Below are positions 24,442 through 32,557 of a stretch of 64,000 bases of DNA, piece by piece (positions within the stretch are counted from its first letter, which is position 1; every line of letters starts with the position of its first letter). Made by a program: the position numbers and the translations under genes. The stretch is from positions 3,658,001-3,722,000 of the forward strand of contig NZ_AP022575.1 in the NCBI RefSeq assembly GCF_010730055.1. Direction: 5' to 3'. The notes beneath the pieces are model-generated. The model did not search any database. It worked only from the letters and a program-made list of their open reading frames with translations, and was not told the DNA's origin. Source of the stretch: Mycobacterium shinjukuense (GTDB lineage: Bacteria; Actinomycetota; Actinomycetes; Mycobacteriales; Mycobacteriaceae).

Positions 24442-25413
24442 GTGACTAGGAGTGCGGCGCAGACACCGGTATGCGTGCTCGGTCTCGGGCTCATCGGCGG
24501 CTCGATCATGCGGGCCGCCGCGGGGGCGGGCCGTGAGGTCTTCGGCTACAACCGGTCGGTGGAGGGCGCGCACGCCGCGCGGTGCGAGGGCTTCGACGCC
24601 ACAACCGACCTCGGCGAAGCCCTGACCCGGGCCGCCGACACCGAGGCGTTGATCGTGCTGGCCGTGCCGATGCCGGCATTGCCGTACATGCTCGCCCACG
24701 TCCGCGAATCGGCGCCCGACTGTCCGCTCACCGACGTCACCAGCGTCAAGTGCGCGGTGCTTGACGAGGTCGTCGCGGCCGGTCTGCGGGCACGCTTCGT
24801 CGGCGGGCACCCGATGACGGGCACCGCGCACTCCGGGTGGCGGGCCGGTCACGGCGGGTTGTTCACCAGGGCACCCTGGGTGATCAGCGTGGACGATCAT
24901 GTGGATCCCACGGTGTGGTCGATGGTGATGACGTTGGCGCTGGACTGCGGAGCGGTGGTGGTGCCGGCCAGATCCGACGAACACGACGCCGCGGCGGCCG
25001 CCATCTCACATCTGCCGCACCTGCTGGCCGAGGCGCTGGCCGTCGCCGCCGCCGAGGTGCCGCTGGCTTTTGCGCTGGCCGCCGGGTCGTTTCGCGATGC
25101 CACCCGGGTCGCCGGCACCGCACCGGACCTGGTACGCGCGATGTGTGAGGCCAACACCGGCCAGCTGGTGCCGGTCACCGACCGGGTCATCGAGCTGCTC
25201 AGCCGCGCCCGCGATTCGCTGGCCCACAACGGCTCGGTAGCCGACCTGGTCGACGCGGGCAACGCCGCGCGCACCCGCTACGAAAGCTTCCCGCGCTCCG
25301 ACATCGTCACCGTGGTCATCGGCGCCGAAAACTGGCGCGAGCAACTGGCCGCCGCCGGGCGGGCCGGCGGAGTGATCAGATCCGCTCTGCCAACCCTGGA
25401 TAGTCCACGATGA
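24442..25413 (+). CDS. tyrA: Prephenate dehydrogenase TyrA
   Basis: TyrA oxidatively decarboxylates prephenate on the tyrosine route. The 323-residue protein opens with a Rossmann motif VCVLGLGLIGGSIMRAAA (residues about 11-28). DVTSVKCAVLDEV, the GGHPMTGTAHSGW substrate loop with its His, and FRDATRVAGTAPDL follow. It resembles monofunctional actinobacterial TyrA; no chorismate mutase or ACT domain is evident. Start GTG 24442. Its end overlaps the convergent gene at 25376 by 38 bases. The pair matches Rv3754/Rv3755c. Confidence 0.92.
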   Translation: MTRSAAQTPVCVLGLGLIGGSIMRAAAGAGREVFGYNRSVEGAHAARCEGFDATTDLGEALTRAADTEALIVLAVPMPALPYMLAHVRESAPDCPLTDVTSVKCAVLDEVVAAGLRARFVGGHPMTGTAHSGWRAGHGGLFTRAPWVISVDDHVDPTVWSMVMTLALDCGAVVVPARSDEHDAAAAAISHLPHLLAEALAVAAAEVPLAFALAAGSFRDATRVAGTAPDLVRAMCEANTGQLVPVTDRVIELLSRARDSLAHNGSVADLVDAGNAARTRYESFPRSDIVTVVIGAENWREQLAAAGRAGGVIRSALPTLDSPR

Positions 25414-25930
25414 ACCCGTCGGCGTCGACGGTCACCGTCGTGTCGGCGACCGGTGAACGCAACTTGATCCCGTTGAGTCGTCCCTGGCTGGCGTAGCTCA
25501 CGGTGGCCGCGGTGACCGACATCTCGGGCACGTTCACGTAGACCATCGGCAGCGTCACCGATTCCGCGTGTTTATGCAATCCCAGGCGGCGGATGGGCAG
25601 CGCGTTGAAGAACGGGCTGAACACCACGTCGACATCCAGCGCGCCGTTGTACGCCGCCCGCCGCTCACCCTGGTGGTCGGTGACCAACCACATGTTTTCC
25701 TCGTCGCGTGCGATGGCCAGCTGGCGTTCCCGCTCGGCCAGCGTCACGGTCAGCCCGAACCGCTTGGTGGCACCGGATTCGTCGGTTTGTACCTCATAGA
25801 AGGCACCAAAAGCCGGGTTGGCCGCGGTGGCCGCGGCCACGATACGGCCGTTGGCCTTGATTCGCTTGCCGGACACCTGGATTCGCACCGACTCCATGCG
25901 TGAGATGTCCTGCGCGCGCCAGGTCAACAT
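25376..25930 (-). CDS. Putative glycolipid-binding protein, Rv3755c homologue
   Basis: A 184-residue protein with the pattern of the putative glycolipid-binding family (PF06475 type): MLTWRAQDISRMESVRIQVS, then RIVAAATAANPAFGAFYEV and a long all-beta part with AYNGALDVDVVFSPFFNALP. I chose ATG 25930 because the Mtb protein also begins with a short Trp-Arg-x-Gln-Asp segment; the frame can extend to 25990. The ligand is unknown. Its 3' end overlaps tyrA convergently. Confidence 0.75.
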   Translation of the reverse strand: MLTWRAQDISRMESVRIQVSGKRIKANGRIVAAATAANPAFGAFYEVQTDESGATKRFGLTVTLAERERQLAIARDEENMWLVTDHQGERRAAYNGALDVDVVFSPFFNALPIRRLGLHKHAESVTLPMVYVNVPEMSVTAATVSYASQGRLNGIKLRSPVADTTVTVDADGFIVDYPGLAERI

Positions 25931-25994
25931 CGCCGGCCAGACGCGCCCAGAAGGATTGCATCCAGTCGAACCAGAGGAGGCTGTGTTCACGCTT

Positions 25995-26741
25995 CTACCG
26001 TAGGGCGTGTCCAGCCACCACGGCGGGTTTGTCGCTCACCGCGGCGTCAATTTGCCGAACCGGCGGGCCGGTGCGCCCGCCCAGCCGCCCGGTGCCCGGC
26101 CGCGACGCCCACACCGCCAACGCGAGCAGGCCGTCCAGGATCAGCGCCAGCACGGCCACCATCAGCGCGCCGACCAGGGCGATGTGGAATCGGCGCTCGC
26201 GGATCCCGTCGATCAAGAAACGGCCCAGCCCACCCAGACTGGCGTAGGCGGCCACCGTCGCCGTGGCCACCACCTGCAACGTCGCGCTCCGCAACCCGCC
26301 GAGTATCAACGGCAGCGCATTGGGTACCTCGACGCGTGTCAGCACCTGGGACTCGGTCATCCCCAGGGCGCGGGCGGCATCCACCACCAGCGGGTCCACG
26401 TTGGCGATGCCCGCATACGTGCCGGCCAGCAGCGCAGGCACGCCCAGCAGCATCAGCGCAACGATCGGCGGTCCCATACCCAGCCCGAACGCCAGCACGC
26501 CCAGCAGCAGCACGCCCAGCGTCGGCAACGCGCGCACCCCATTCACCACACCCACCACCAGCAGCCGGCCGCGGCCGGTGTGGCCGATGACCAGGCCGGC
26601 CGGAACCGCGATGACCGCCGACAACCCCACCGCGATCGCGGTGTATTCCAGGTGTTCGCAGGTGCGCGCCGCAAGGCCCACGGGGCCGGTCCAATTGCTC
26701 GCGGTGAAAAGGTAGGACAGCGCCAGCTCGAGGAAGCTCAT
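25995..26741 (-). CDS. proZ: Glycine betaine/osmolyte ABC transporter permease ProZ
   Basis: A 248-residue inner-membrane permease with about six hydrophobic segments. The cytoplasmic EAA-type loop contacting ProV reads VDAARALGMTESQVLTRVEV near residue 130. It is the last gene of the proX-proV-proW-proZ operon, with an ATGA start/stop overlap with proW at 26738-26741. This OpuC-type importer brings in compatible solutes such as glycine betaine under osmotic stress. Substrate is inferred from family and operon. Confidence 0.9.
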   Translation of the reverse strand: MSFLELALSYLFTASNWTGPVGLAARTCEHLEYTAIAVGLSAVIAVPAGLVIGHTGRGRLLVVGVVNGVRALPTLGVLLLGVLAFGLGMGPPIVALMLLGVPALLAGTYAGIANVDPLVVDAARALGMTESQVLTRVEVPNALPLILGGLRSATLQVVATATVAAYASLGGLGRFLIDGIRERRFHIALVGALMVAVLALILDGLLALAVWASRPGTGRLGGRTGPPVRQIDAAVSDKPAVVAGHALR

Positions 26742-27421
26742 CGGGCGCCGCCCGTTATCGGCGCCGCGACCCGGCACCGCCAACCGCCCGCCGCCCGTTC
26801 CCACGGCGTGGCCAGCCAGCCGGCCAGGTTGATCAGCATGTCGACGACGACCGCCAGCGTGAACATCGCGATGATGCCGGCCACGATCTGGTCGCTCTTG
26901 TTCGTCTGGTATCCGGCGGTGAACCAGCTACCCAGCCCCCCGATGCCGATCACCGATCCCACCGAAACCATCGCGATATTGGTCACCGCGACCACCCGCA
27001 ACCCAGCAACCAGGACCGGGATCGACAGCGGCAGCTCGACTTTGAGCATCCGGCTGATCGGTGAGTAGCCGACCGCGATGGCCGCGTCCCGCACCACGGT
27101 CGGCACCGCGTCCAGCGCTTCGAGCACGGTGCGCACCAGCAGCGCCGTTGTGTATGCCGTCAGCGCCACAATGACATTGGCCTCGTCGAGGATCCGGGTT
27201 CTCATGATCAGCGGCAACACCACAAACAGCGCCAGTGACGGGATGGTGAACACGATGCTGGCGGTGGCCGTGGTCACCCGCCGAAGCGTCGGCGCACGAT
27301 GCGCCAGCAGGCCCAGCGGCACCGCGATCGCCAGCCCGTTCACCAGCGGCACCACCGACAGCCGCAGATGAACCACGGTCAGCGCCCAGGCGCTGCCGAG
27401 GTGCGTGATCAGGTAGTGCAC
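26738..27421 (-). CDS. proW: Osmolyte ABC transporter permease ProW
   Basis: A 227-residue permease partner of ProZ. Transmembrane helices are evident (LSVVPLVNGLAIAVPLGLL; IVFTIPSLALFVVLPLI), and the EAA loop is VVRDAAIAVGYSPISRMLKV near residue 130. It is separated from proV by three bases and overlaps proZ by four, as in a single operon (Rv3757c). Together the two permeases would form the heterodimeric membrane channel. Confidence 0.9.
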   Translation of the reverse strand: MHYLITHLGSAWALTVVHLRLSVVPLVNGLAIAVPLGLLAHRAPTLRRVTTATASIVFTIPSLALFVVLPLIMRTRILDEANVIVALTAYTTALLVRTVLEALDAVPTVVRDAAIAVGYSPISRMLKVELPLSIPVLVAGLRVVAVTNIAMVSVGSVIGIGGLGSWFTAGYQTNKSDQIVAGIIAMFTLAVVVDMLINLAGWLATPWERAAGGWRCRVAAPITGGAR

Positions 27422-27424
27422 GGC

Positions 27425-28525
27425 CTAACCTCCGGGCTGCTTGCCTTTGTGGAACGCGGCCAGCACGTCGGCGGCCAGCACTCCACCAACGACCCGGCCG
27501 CACCCGTCCACGGCGACACCCACCGAGGACGGCGAGGACAGCGCCGCATCCAGCGCCTGGCTGAGGTTTGCGGGCGGGCGGAACACCGAACCGACGACGG
27601 CCAGGCACTCCGACAACGTCGCGCCGTCGCGGTGGCGGCGCAAACCGTCGCCGTCGATCCAGCCCAGCGGCACATTCTCGTCGGTGACCACCAGTGCCCA
27701 CCCGGTTGGAAGACGCGCGCTCCCAAGGCTGCTCACCGAGATCCGGTCGATGTCGTGCACGGGTAGCCCCGCCGAGTCGATGAGCTGCAGCCACCGATAG
27801 CCGCGGCCCAGGCCGATGAACTTCGACACAAACTCGTTGGCCGGACGCGAGAGCAGGGCGGCCGGTTGTCCGCACTGCTGCAAACGGCCACCCGGAGCGA
27901 ACACCGCCACCACGTCACCCAGCTTGAACGCCTCGTCGATATCGTGCGTGACAAAGACGATGGTCTTGTGCAATTCGCTTTGCAGGCGCAGGATTTCGTT
28001 TTGCAGATCGTGGCGGACCACGGGGTCAACGGCGGAAAACGGCTCATCCATCAACAGGATCGGCGGGTCGGCCGCCAGCGCCCGCGCCACGCCGACACGC
28101 TGTTGTTCGCCGCCGGAGAGTTGCGCAGGGTAACGGGTGGCGACCGCAGGATCCAGCCCGACGCGGTCGAGCAGCTCATAGGCGGCTTGGCGAGCGGCCC
28201 GTCGTGATTGGCCTTTCAGCACCGGCACCGTGGCCACGTTGTCGATCACCCGTTGGTGCGGCATCAGCCCCGCATTCTGGATGACGTAGCCCATTCCCAG
28301 ACGCAGCTTCACCGGGTTGACGCCCGCCACGTCCACGCCGTCGACGGTGACGGTGCCCGACGTCGGCTCGACCATCCGGTTGATCATCCGCAGCGCTGTC
28401 GTTTTGCCACAGCCGGACGGGCCGACGAACACCGTCAACGTGCCGTCGGGGACCTCCAGGCTCAACCCGTCCACGGCGGTGGCGCCGTCAGGGTAGACCT
28501 TGACGACGTTGTCAAAGCTGATCAT
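27425..28525 (-). CDS. proV: Osmolyte ABC transporter ATPase ProV
   Basis: A 366-residue ATP-binding subunit. Walker A GPSGCGKTT near residue 36, signature LSGGEQQRVGVARALA, Walker B ILLMDEPFSAVDP and the switch His in FVTHDIDEAF are all intact. The C-terminal 120 residues look like paired CBS domains, which in OpuA-type ATPases sense ionic strength; here the first half is degenerate. It lies between proX (9-base gap) and proW (3-base gap). Confidence 0.92.
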   Translation of the reverse strand: MISFDNVVKVYPDGATAVDGLSLEVPDGTLTVFVGPSGCGKTTALRMINRMVEPTSGTVTVDGVDVAGVNPVKLRLGMGYVIQNAGLMPHQRVIDNVATVPVLKGQSRRAARQAAYELLDRVGLDPAVATRYPAQLSGGEQQRVGVARALAADPPILLMDEPFSAVDPVVRHDLQNEILRLQSELHKTIVFVTHDIDEAFKLGDVVAVFAPGGRLQQCGQPAALLSRPANEFVSKFIGLGRGYRWLQLIDSAGLPVHDIDRISVSSLGSARLPTGWALVVTDENVPLGWIDGDGLRRHRDGATLSECLAVVGSVFRPPANLSQALDAALSSPSSVGVAVDGCGRVVGGVLAADVLAAFHKGKQPGG

Positions 28526-28534
28526 CTCGGCTTC

Positions 28535-29473
28535 CTATGACGGGTGGTCGAAGCCGTTGTCCCGCACCCATTGCCGCGCCGCCTCGTCGGGGTCGACGCC
28601 GGAGTTACCGGACACCGCGGCATTGAGTTCGGCCAGGCCCGCGGTGGTCAGCTTGGCGGACACCGCATCCAGCACCGCTTTCAGGCGATCCGATTTCTTC
28701 TGCGAATTCACCAGCGGCACAATGTTGCCGGCCAGGAAATTGTGCTCCGGGTCTTCCAGCACCACCAGGTGGTTCTGTGGGATGGCCGGCGATGTGCTGA
28801 AGATGTTGGCGGCGGTGACCGCCCCATCCACCAGCGCCCGCACGGTCACCGCACCGCCGCCGTCGTTGATGGTCACGAAATTGCCCGGTGCGATGTCGAG
28901 CGCGTATTTGTGTCGTAGCCCGGGCAACCCGGACGGCCGGGTCTGAAACGCCGACGGCGCAGCCAACCTGACAGCCGCGGAATGCGTGGCCAGGTCGGCG
29001 ATCGTTTTCAGGTTCCACATGGCCGCGGTGGCGGCGGTGACGGTGACGGTGTCGGTGTCGGAGGCCGGCGACGGTGTCAGGATCGACAGGTCGCCGGGCA
29101 GCCGTTTGTACAGCTCCAGCTCGACGTCGTCCAGCATGGTGGCCGCGGAGTCCGGCTGAAAATACAGCAGCAGGTTGCCGATGTACTCCGGCACCAGGTC
29201 GATGGAATGGTCTTTGAGCGCCGGGACATACGTCTCGCGGCTACCGATGCCCATCCGCCGCCCGACGTCGAAGCCGTTGGCCTGCAGCGCCTGCGCGTAG
29301 ATCTCGGCAACGATCACCGATTCGGGGAAGTCGCCGGATCCGACCACGATGGATTTCAGGTTGCCGATCGTGCCGAGCGGATCGGAACTGCCGCAGGCGC
29401 CAGCCAGGCTCACCGTCACCAGCACCGCGGCCGCGACGGGTGTCACGCGACGCACGCGCCGCAGCATCCCCAT
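28535..29473 (-). CDS. proX: Osmolyte-binding lipoprotein ProX
   Basis: A 312-residue periplasmic-type binding protein. It starts with basic residues, a hydrophobic run and the lipobox LAGAC, with lipidated Cys at 27. The mature part has the OpuAC pattern: VVGSGDFPESVIVAEIYAQA, then SRETYVPALKDHSIDLVPEY. It should capture the osmolyte outside the membrane and deliver it to ProW/ProZ. As the first gene of the operon, it fixes where the promoter should be (29474-29584, shared with the divergent LapA-type gene). Confidence 0.9.
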   Translation of the reverse strand: MGMLRRVRRVTPVAAAVLVTVSLAGACGSSDPLGTIGNLKSIVVGSGDFPESVIVAEIYAQALQANGFDVGRRMGIGSRETYVPALKDHSIDLVPEYIGNLLLYFQPDSAATMLDDVELELYKRLPGDLSILTPSPASDTDTVTVTAATAAMWNLKTIADLATHSAAVRLAAPSAFQTRPSGLPGLRHKYALDIAPGNFVTINDGGGAVTVRALVDGAVTAANIFSTSPAIPQNHLVVLEDPEHNFLAGNIVPLVNSQKKSDRLKAVLDAVSAKLTTAGLAELNAAVSGNSGVDPDEAARQWVRDNGFDHPS

Positions 29474-29584
29474 GCCGCTGACACTATCGCCACAAGCGTC
29501 GGGGCGCGGCCGCCAGCCGATGCGCGCAAGGTTTCTCGGCGTGGGTTGGTTTCATTCCGGGCAAGCTACGACGAAGATGACACC

Positions 29585-29923
29585 ATGACCAGCAATCCCC
29601 CTGGCTCGCCCGTTCCACCGCCCCCGGAGCCCCGACCGCATCCGACGACCAAGGATCCGACGGCCAAGTTCACCCGCGCCGGCGCGCTGTGGTCGGCGTT
29701 GACGGTCGGCTTTTTGATTCTGATCGTGTTGTTGATATTCATCGCGCAGAACACCACGTCAACGCCGTTCACGTTCTTCGGCTGGCACTGGAGTCTGCCG
29801 CTGGGCGTGGCCATTCTGCTGGCGGCGGTGGGCGGTGGGCTGCTGACCGTAGCGGTCGGCACCGCGCGGATTCTTCAACTGCGCCGCGCCGCTAAGAAAA
29901 GTCAGGCCACGGTTGTGCGGTAA
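29585..29923 (+). CDS. LapA/DUF1049-type small membrane protein, Rv3760 homologue
   Basis: A 112-residue protein with a Pro-rich cytoplasmic N-terminus (about 35 residues), two hydrophobic segments (LTVGFLILIVLLIFIAQNT and LGVAILLAAVGGGLLTVAVG) and a basic tail. The FIAQN plus WSLPLGVAI pattern is the LapA_dom/DUF1049 signature. Role unknown; relatives affect lipopolysaccharide assembly in Gram-negatives, which is not transferable here. Divergent from proX. Confidence 0.85.
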   Translation: MTSNPPGSPVPPPPEPRPHPTTKDPTAKFTRAGALWSALTVGFLILIVLLIFIAQNTTSTPFTFFGWHWSLPLGVAILLAAVGGGLLTVAVGTARILQLRRAAKKSQATVVR

Positions 29924-30015
29924 CGCCGGGCCGCGGCAGTCCGTGAAGCGGCGCGGGACAACGACCGGGCCGGCGCGTTACCGGCCGCTGAGCGTCAGCA
30001 TGTCTGTCGAAGCGC

Positions 30016-30546
30016 CTACTTCGACGGATAGGACATTCGATAAATATCTTCAACCGACAACGATCTATCGTAAGGCATGATCTCGGAAATTGCCTTTAAT
30101 TGCTTTAGCCAGTGCCGATGCATCTGATGGCCAGCATTAATAAATACCTTGGGAAACATGCTGGGAAGTACGCCGCGCAGCGTTTCTTCGGTGACCACCA
30201 GAGTCGAATTGGCATTTCCTGCCAATACCCAACTGTGCACTCCGCGAACGCCGAATCTCTTACCGGTCCATGCTATCGTATGCTCAGGCTCGAAATCGAT
30301 AACATTGGTTGGGCTTTTCATGCCTTTGACGTAGGCAACGAAAGTGTCCCCGGGGCCCAACTGGGCGTCCTTGCTCGTGGAGAAGTCTACCTTAGGCCAT
30401 CCCTTGTACCAATAGGGATACAACGCGGGTCGCGAGAGCCATGACCAAACAGTACTTGTAGGAGCGTCAATATCTATCTCATCTTTAAAATATGCTTTCA
30501 CATCCGCGGGACGATTTCCTTGTGGCCAATTTTCGTAGGTATGCAT
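30016..30546 (-). CDS. SRPBCC family protein with low GC (recently acquired?)
   Basis: A 176-residue START-like protein. The N-terminal strand KAYFKDEIDIDAPTSTVWSW and the following PALYPYWYKGWPKV, then GDTFVAYVKG and a C-terminal long helix (HRHWLKQLKAISEIM), fit the SRPBCC hydrophobic-pocket fold. Codon use is strikingly AT-rich compared with the block around it, as is the region up to about 30780, so the gene was probably acquired. No partner is adjacent. It interrupts the Rv3760-Rv3761c order. Confidence 0.75.
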   Translation of the reverse strand: MHTYENWPQGNRPADVKAYFKDEIDIDAPTSTVWSWLSRPALYPYWYKGWPKVDFSTSKDAQLGPGDTFVAYVKGMKSPTNVIDFEPEHTIAWTGKRFGVRGVHSWVLAGNANSTLVVTEETLRGVLPSMFPKVFINAGHQMHRHWLKQLKAISEIMPYDRSLSVEDIYRMSYPSK

Positions 30547-30567
30547 TCCAAGGATCCCTAACTTTTC

Positions 30568-30582
30568 TAGTAGCGAATACTA
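30568..30582. promoter_or_regulatory. Small inverted repeat upstream of the SRPBCC gene
   Basis: TAGTA-GCGAA-TACTA, a 5+5 base inverted repeat, lies 22 bases upstream of the start of the low-GC SRPBCC gene. It could be an operator. Evidence is only the symmetry and position. Confidence 0.3.
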
Positions 30583-30823
30583 AGGATGCTATGTGTCACG
30601 CCAAAGCACGTCACACGAAAATACCCATTCGTTCCAACTTGCTACTACTGGTATCTCTGCTCCGGATTGTTCATCGGTGATAGCTCCTGTCTGCGTAGAG
30701 AAGATGGCGTCCCAGATGCGATACAACATTAGTTAGCTGGAAGCAGGTTTGGCCCGCTTGCGCGGGTAATGCTACGCGATGGCGGCGGAATCGGTTAGTG
30801 GGATGATGGCAACGGTCAACTGG

Positions 30824-31876
30824 CTACGAGCTCGGTTTGGCAATCTCCGCTAGCCCTCGAGCGATCAGCGGCGCCACCACGTCAGGTGTGTCATACGTTT
30901 CTTCCATGCCCGCGGCCCGCTCCGACATGCGGCGGCGGAAGTCGATACCGGCGGCGATGATGGCCAGCTTGAAATAGGCCAGGGCCAAGTAGAATTCCCA
31001 GTGCCCCAGCGGCCGCCCGGAGGCCAGCGAGTACCGGTCGGCCAACTCGTCGGCCGTCGGCAGCAGCGGCGACGTCCAGGCGGCCTGCGCGTTGACGATC
31101 AGATCCAGCGCGGGGTCGCGGTACACGCACATCAGCGCCGCGTCCGACAGCGGATCCCCCAGCGTCGAGAGCTCCCAGTCCACGACCGCGCGGATCACCG
31201 TCGGGTCGTGTGCGTCCAGGATGACGTTGTCGATCCGGTAATCGCCGTGCACGATCGAGGTGCGGCTCTGCCGTGGAATGGTTTCCCGCAGCGCCGTATG
31301 CAGCCGCCCGACGTCGGCGTCGCGGTGGTCGTCCGGCAGCCGGACCAGCTCCCATTGCGAGCCCCAGCGGCGCAGCTGGCGTTCCAGGTAGCCGCTGGGT
31401 CTGCCGAATTCGGCCAGCCCGACGGCGTTCGGGTCGATGCCATGCAAGTCGACGAGAACCCGGATCAGCGCGTCCACGCAGCCGTCGATGACCGAACTGC
31501 TGCCAAGGGCTTCCAGCTGGGCGCGCCGACGCACCACTTGGCCGGCGACGAATTCGACGATCTGGAAGGGAACCCCCAGCACCGAGTCGTCCGCACACAG
31601 CGCGATCGTGCGGGCGACCGGAACCGGGGTGTGCTGCAGGGCGGCGACCACCCGGTACTCGCGGGCCATGTCGTGAGCCGACGGTGTCAGCCCGTGCAGC
31701 GGCGGCCGGCGCACCAGCCAGCTCGTCGCGTCGTCGTAGACCCGGAACGTCAGATTGGACCGGCCGCCGGAGATCAGCTCGCCGCGGAGCTCACCGTTGC
31801 GCTCGATGCCCAGTGAACTCAGGTACTTGTCCAGCGCGGCCAGGTTGAGGCCGTCGAGTCGGTCAGCCGAGGTCAC
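30824..31876 (-). CDS. Aminoglycoside-phosphotransferase-fold protein, Rv3761c (FadE36) homologue
   Basis: A 350-residue APH-fold kinase-like protein. The catalytic motif IVHGDYRIDNVILD near residue 205 (HGDxxxxN) and the downstream VVDWELSTLGDPLSDAA (Mg-binding D) are intact. It is often named FadE36 in Mtb, but no acyl-CoA dehydrogenase domain is visible here. Phosphotransferases of this group in actinobacteria often act on acyl or hydroxyacyl-CoA metabolites, as in the ACAD10/11 N-terminal part; this is inference. It is followed by a histidine phosphatase gene in the same orientation. Confidence 0.8.
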   Translation of the reverse strand: MTSADRLDGLNLAALDKYLSSLGIERNGELRGELISGGRSNLTFRVYDDATSWLVRRPPLHGLTPSAHDMAREYRVVAALQHTPVPVARTIALCADDSVLGVPFQIVEFVAGQVVRRRAQLEALGSSSVIDGCVDALIRVLVDLHGIDPNAVGLAEFGRPSGYLERQLRRWGSQWELVRLPDDHRDADVGRLHTALRETIPRQSRTSIVHGDYRIDNVILDAHDPTVIRAVVDWELSTLGDPLSDAALMCVYRDPALDLIVNAQAAWTSPLLPTADELADRYSLASGRPLGHWEFYLALAYFKLAIIAAGIDFRRRMSERAAGMEETYDTPDVVAPLIARGLAEIAKPSS

Positions 31877-31885
31877 CGGACCTGT

Positions 31886-32494
31886 TTACCACCGCTGATT
31901 CCGGGGCAACAGATCCCACACGTGCTCGGTGGAGTTGACCGAGGCCACCGTCGCCTGACCGGTCCGGGAGAACAATAGCCGGGTCACCGATGCGTAATCG
32001 ATGGGAAACGACAGCAGCCGGGCGGTCCCCAGAATCTCGTGCAACACCACGTTGATCACCCCGCCGTGGCTGAACGCCGCGACCGTGTCCTCGGGTGCGG
32101 CGGCGGCGATGAGGTCGGCGACGGCCGCCCGAACCCGCGCCCGAAAGGAGTCTTCGTCGACCGCGCTGGGCAGCTGCCCCTGGGCCATCCGGGCCCACTC
32201 CTCGGGGAATTCGGCGCGAATCTGCTCGACGGGGATGTAGGCGGACAGGTCGCGGTCGTATTCGGCAAACCTGTCGTCGATTTCGACGGCCAGGTCACGC
32301 GTCGCCGCGATCGGTTGGGCGGTCTGAATGGCGCGGCGCTGCGGGCTGCTCACCACCCGGGAGATCGGGAACCTGGCCAGCGCCCCCGGCAGGCGCGCGA
32401 CCTGCGCCAATCCGGCGTCCGACAGGTCGGGGTCGGAACCTTCACCGTGTTCTGTGCGCCGCGGCAGCGCATGCCGGACCAACAGCAGCTGCAT
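31886..32494 (-). CDS. Histidine phosphatase superfamily (phosphoglycerate mutase-like) protein
   Basis: A 202-residue protein. The phospho-His motif is LLVRHALPRRTEHG at residues 4-17; the classical RHG is RHA here, as in some SixA/CobC-like members. SSPQRRAIQTAQPI gives the second Arg, and AFSHGGVINVVL supplies the second catalytic His. It could be a phosphatase for a small phosphometabolite. It lies between the APH-type kinase gene and the alkylsulfatase gene, 9 bases upstream of the former; a kinase/phosphatase pair acting on one metabolite is a possibility. Confidence 0.85.
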   Translation of the reverse strand: MQLLLVRHALPRRTEHGEGSDPDLSDAGLAQVARLPGALARFPISRVVSSPQRRAIQTAQPIAATRDLAVEIDDRFAEYDRDLSAYIPVEQIRAEFPEEWARMAQGQLPSAVDEDSFRARVRAAVADLIAAAAPEDTVAAFSHGGVINVVLHEILGTARLLSFPIDYASVTRLLFSRTGQATVASVNSTEHVWDLLPRNQRW

Positions 32495-32557
32495 GGTCCA
32501 AGCCTCGCATGTGGTTCCGCATCGCTACGGCAACCTCGGCGCACGGTCAGCGCACGG

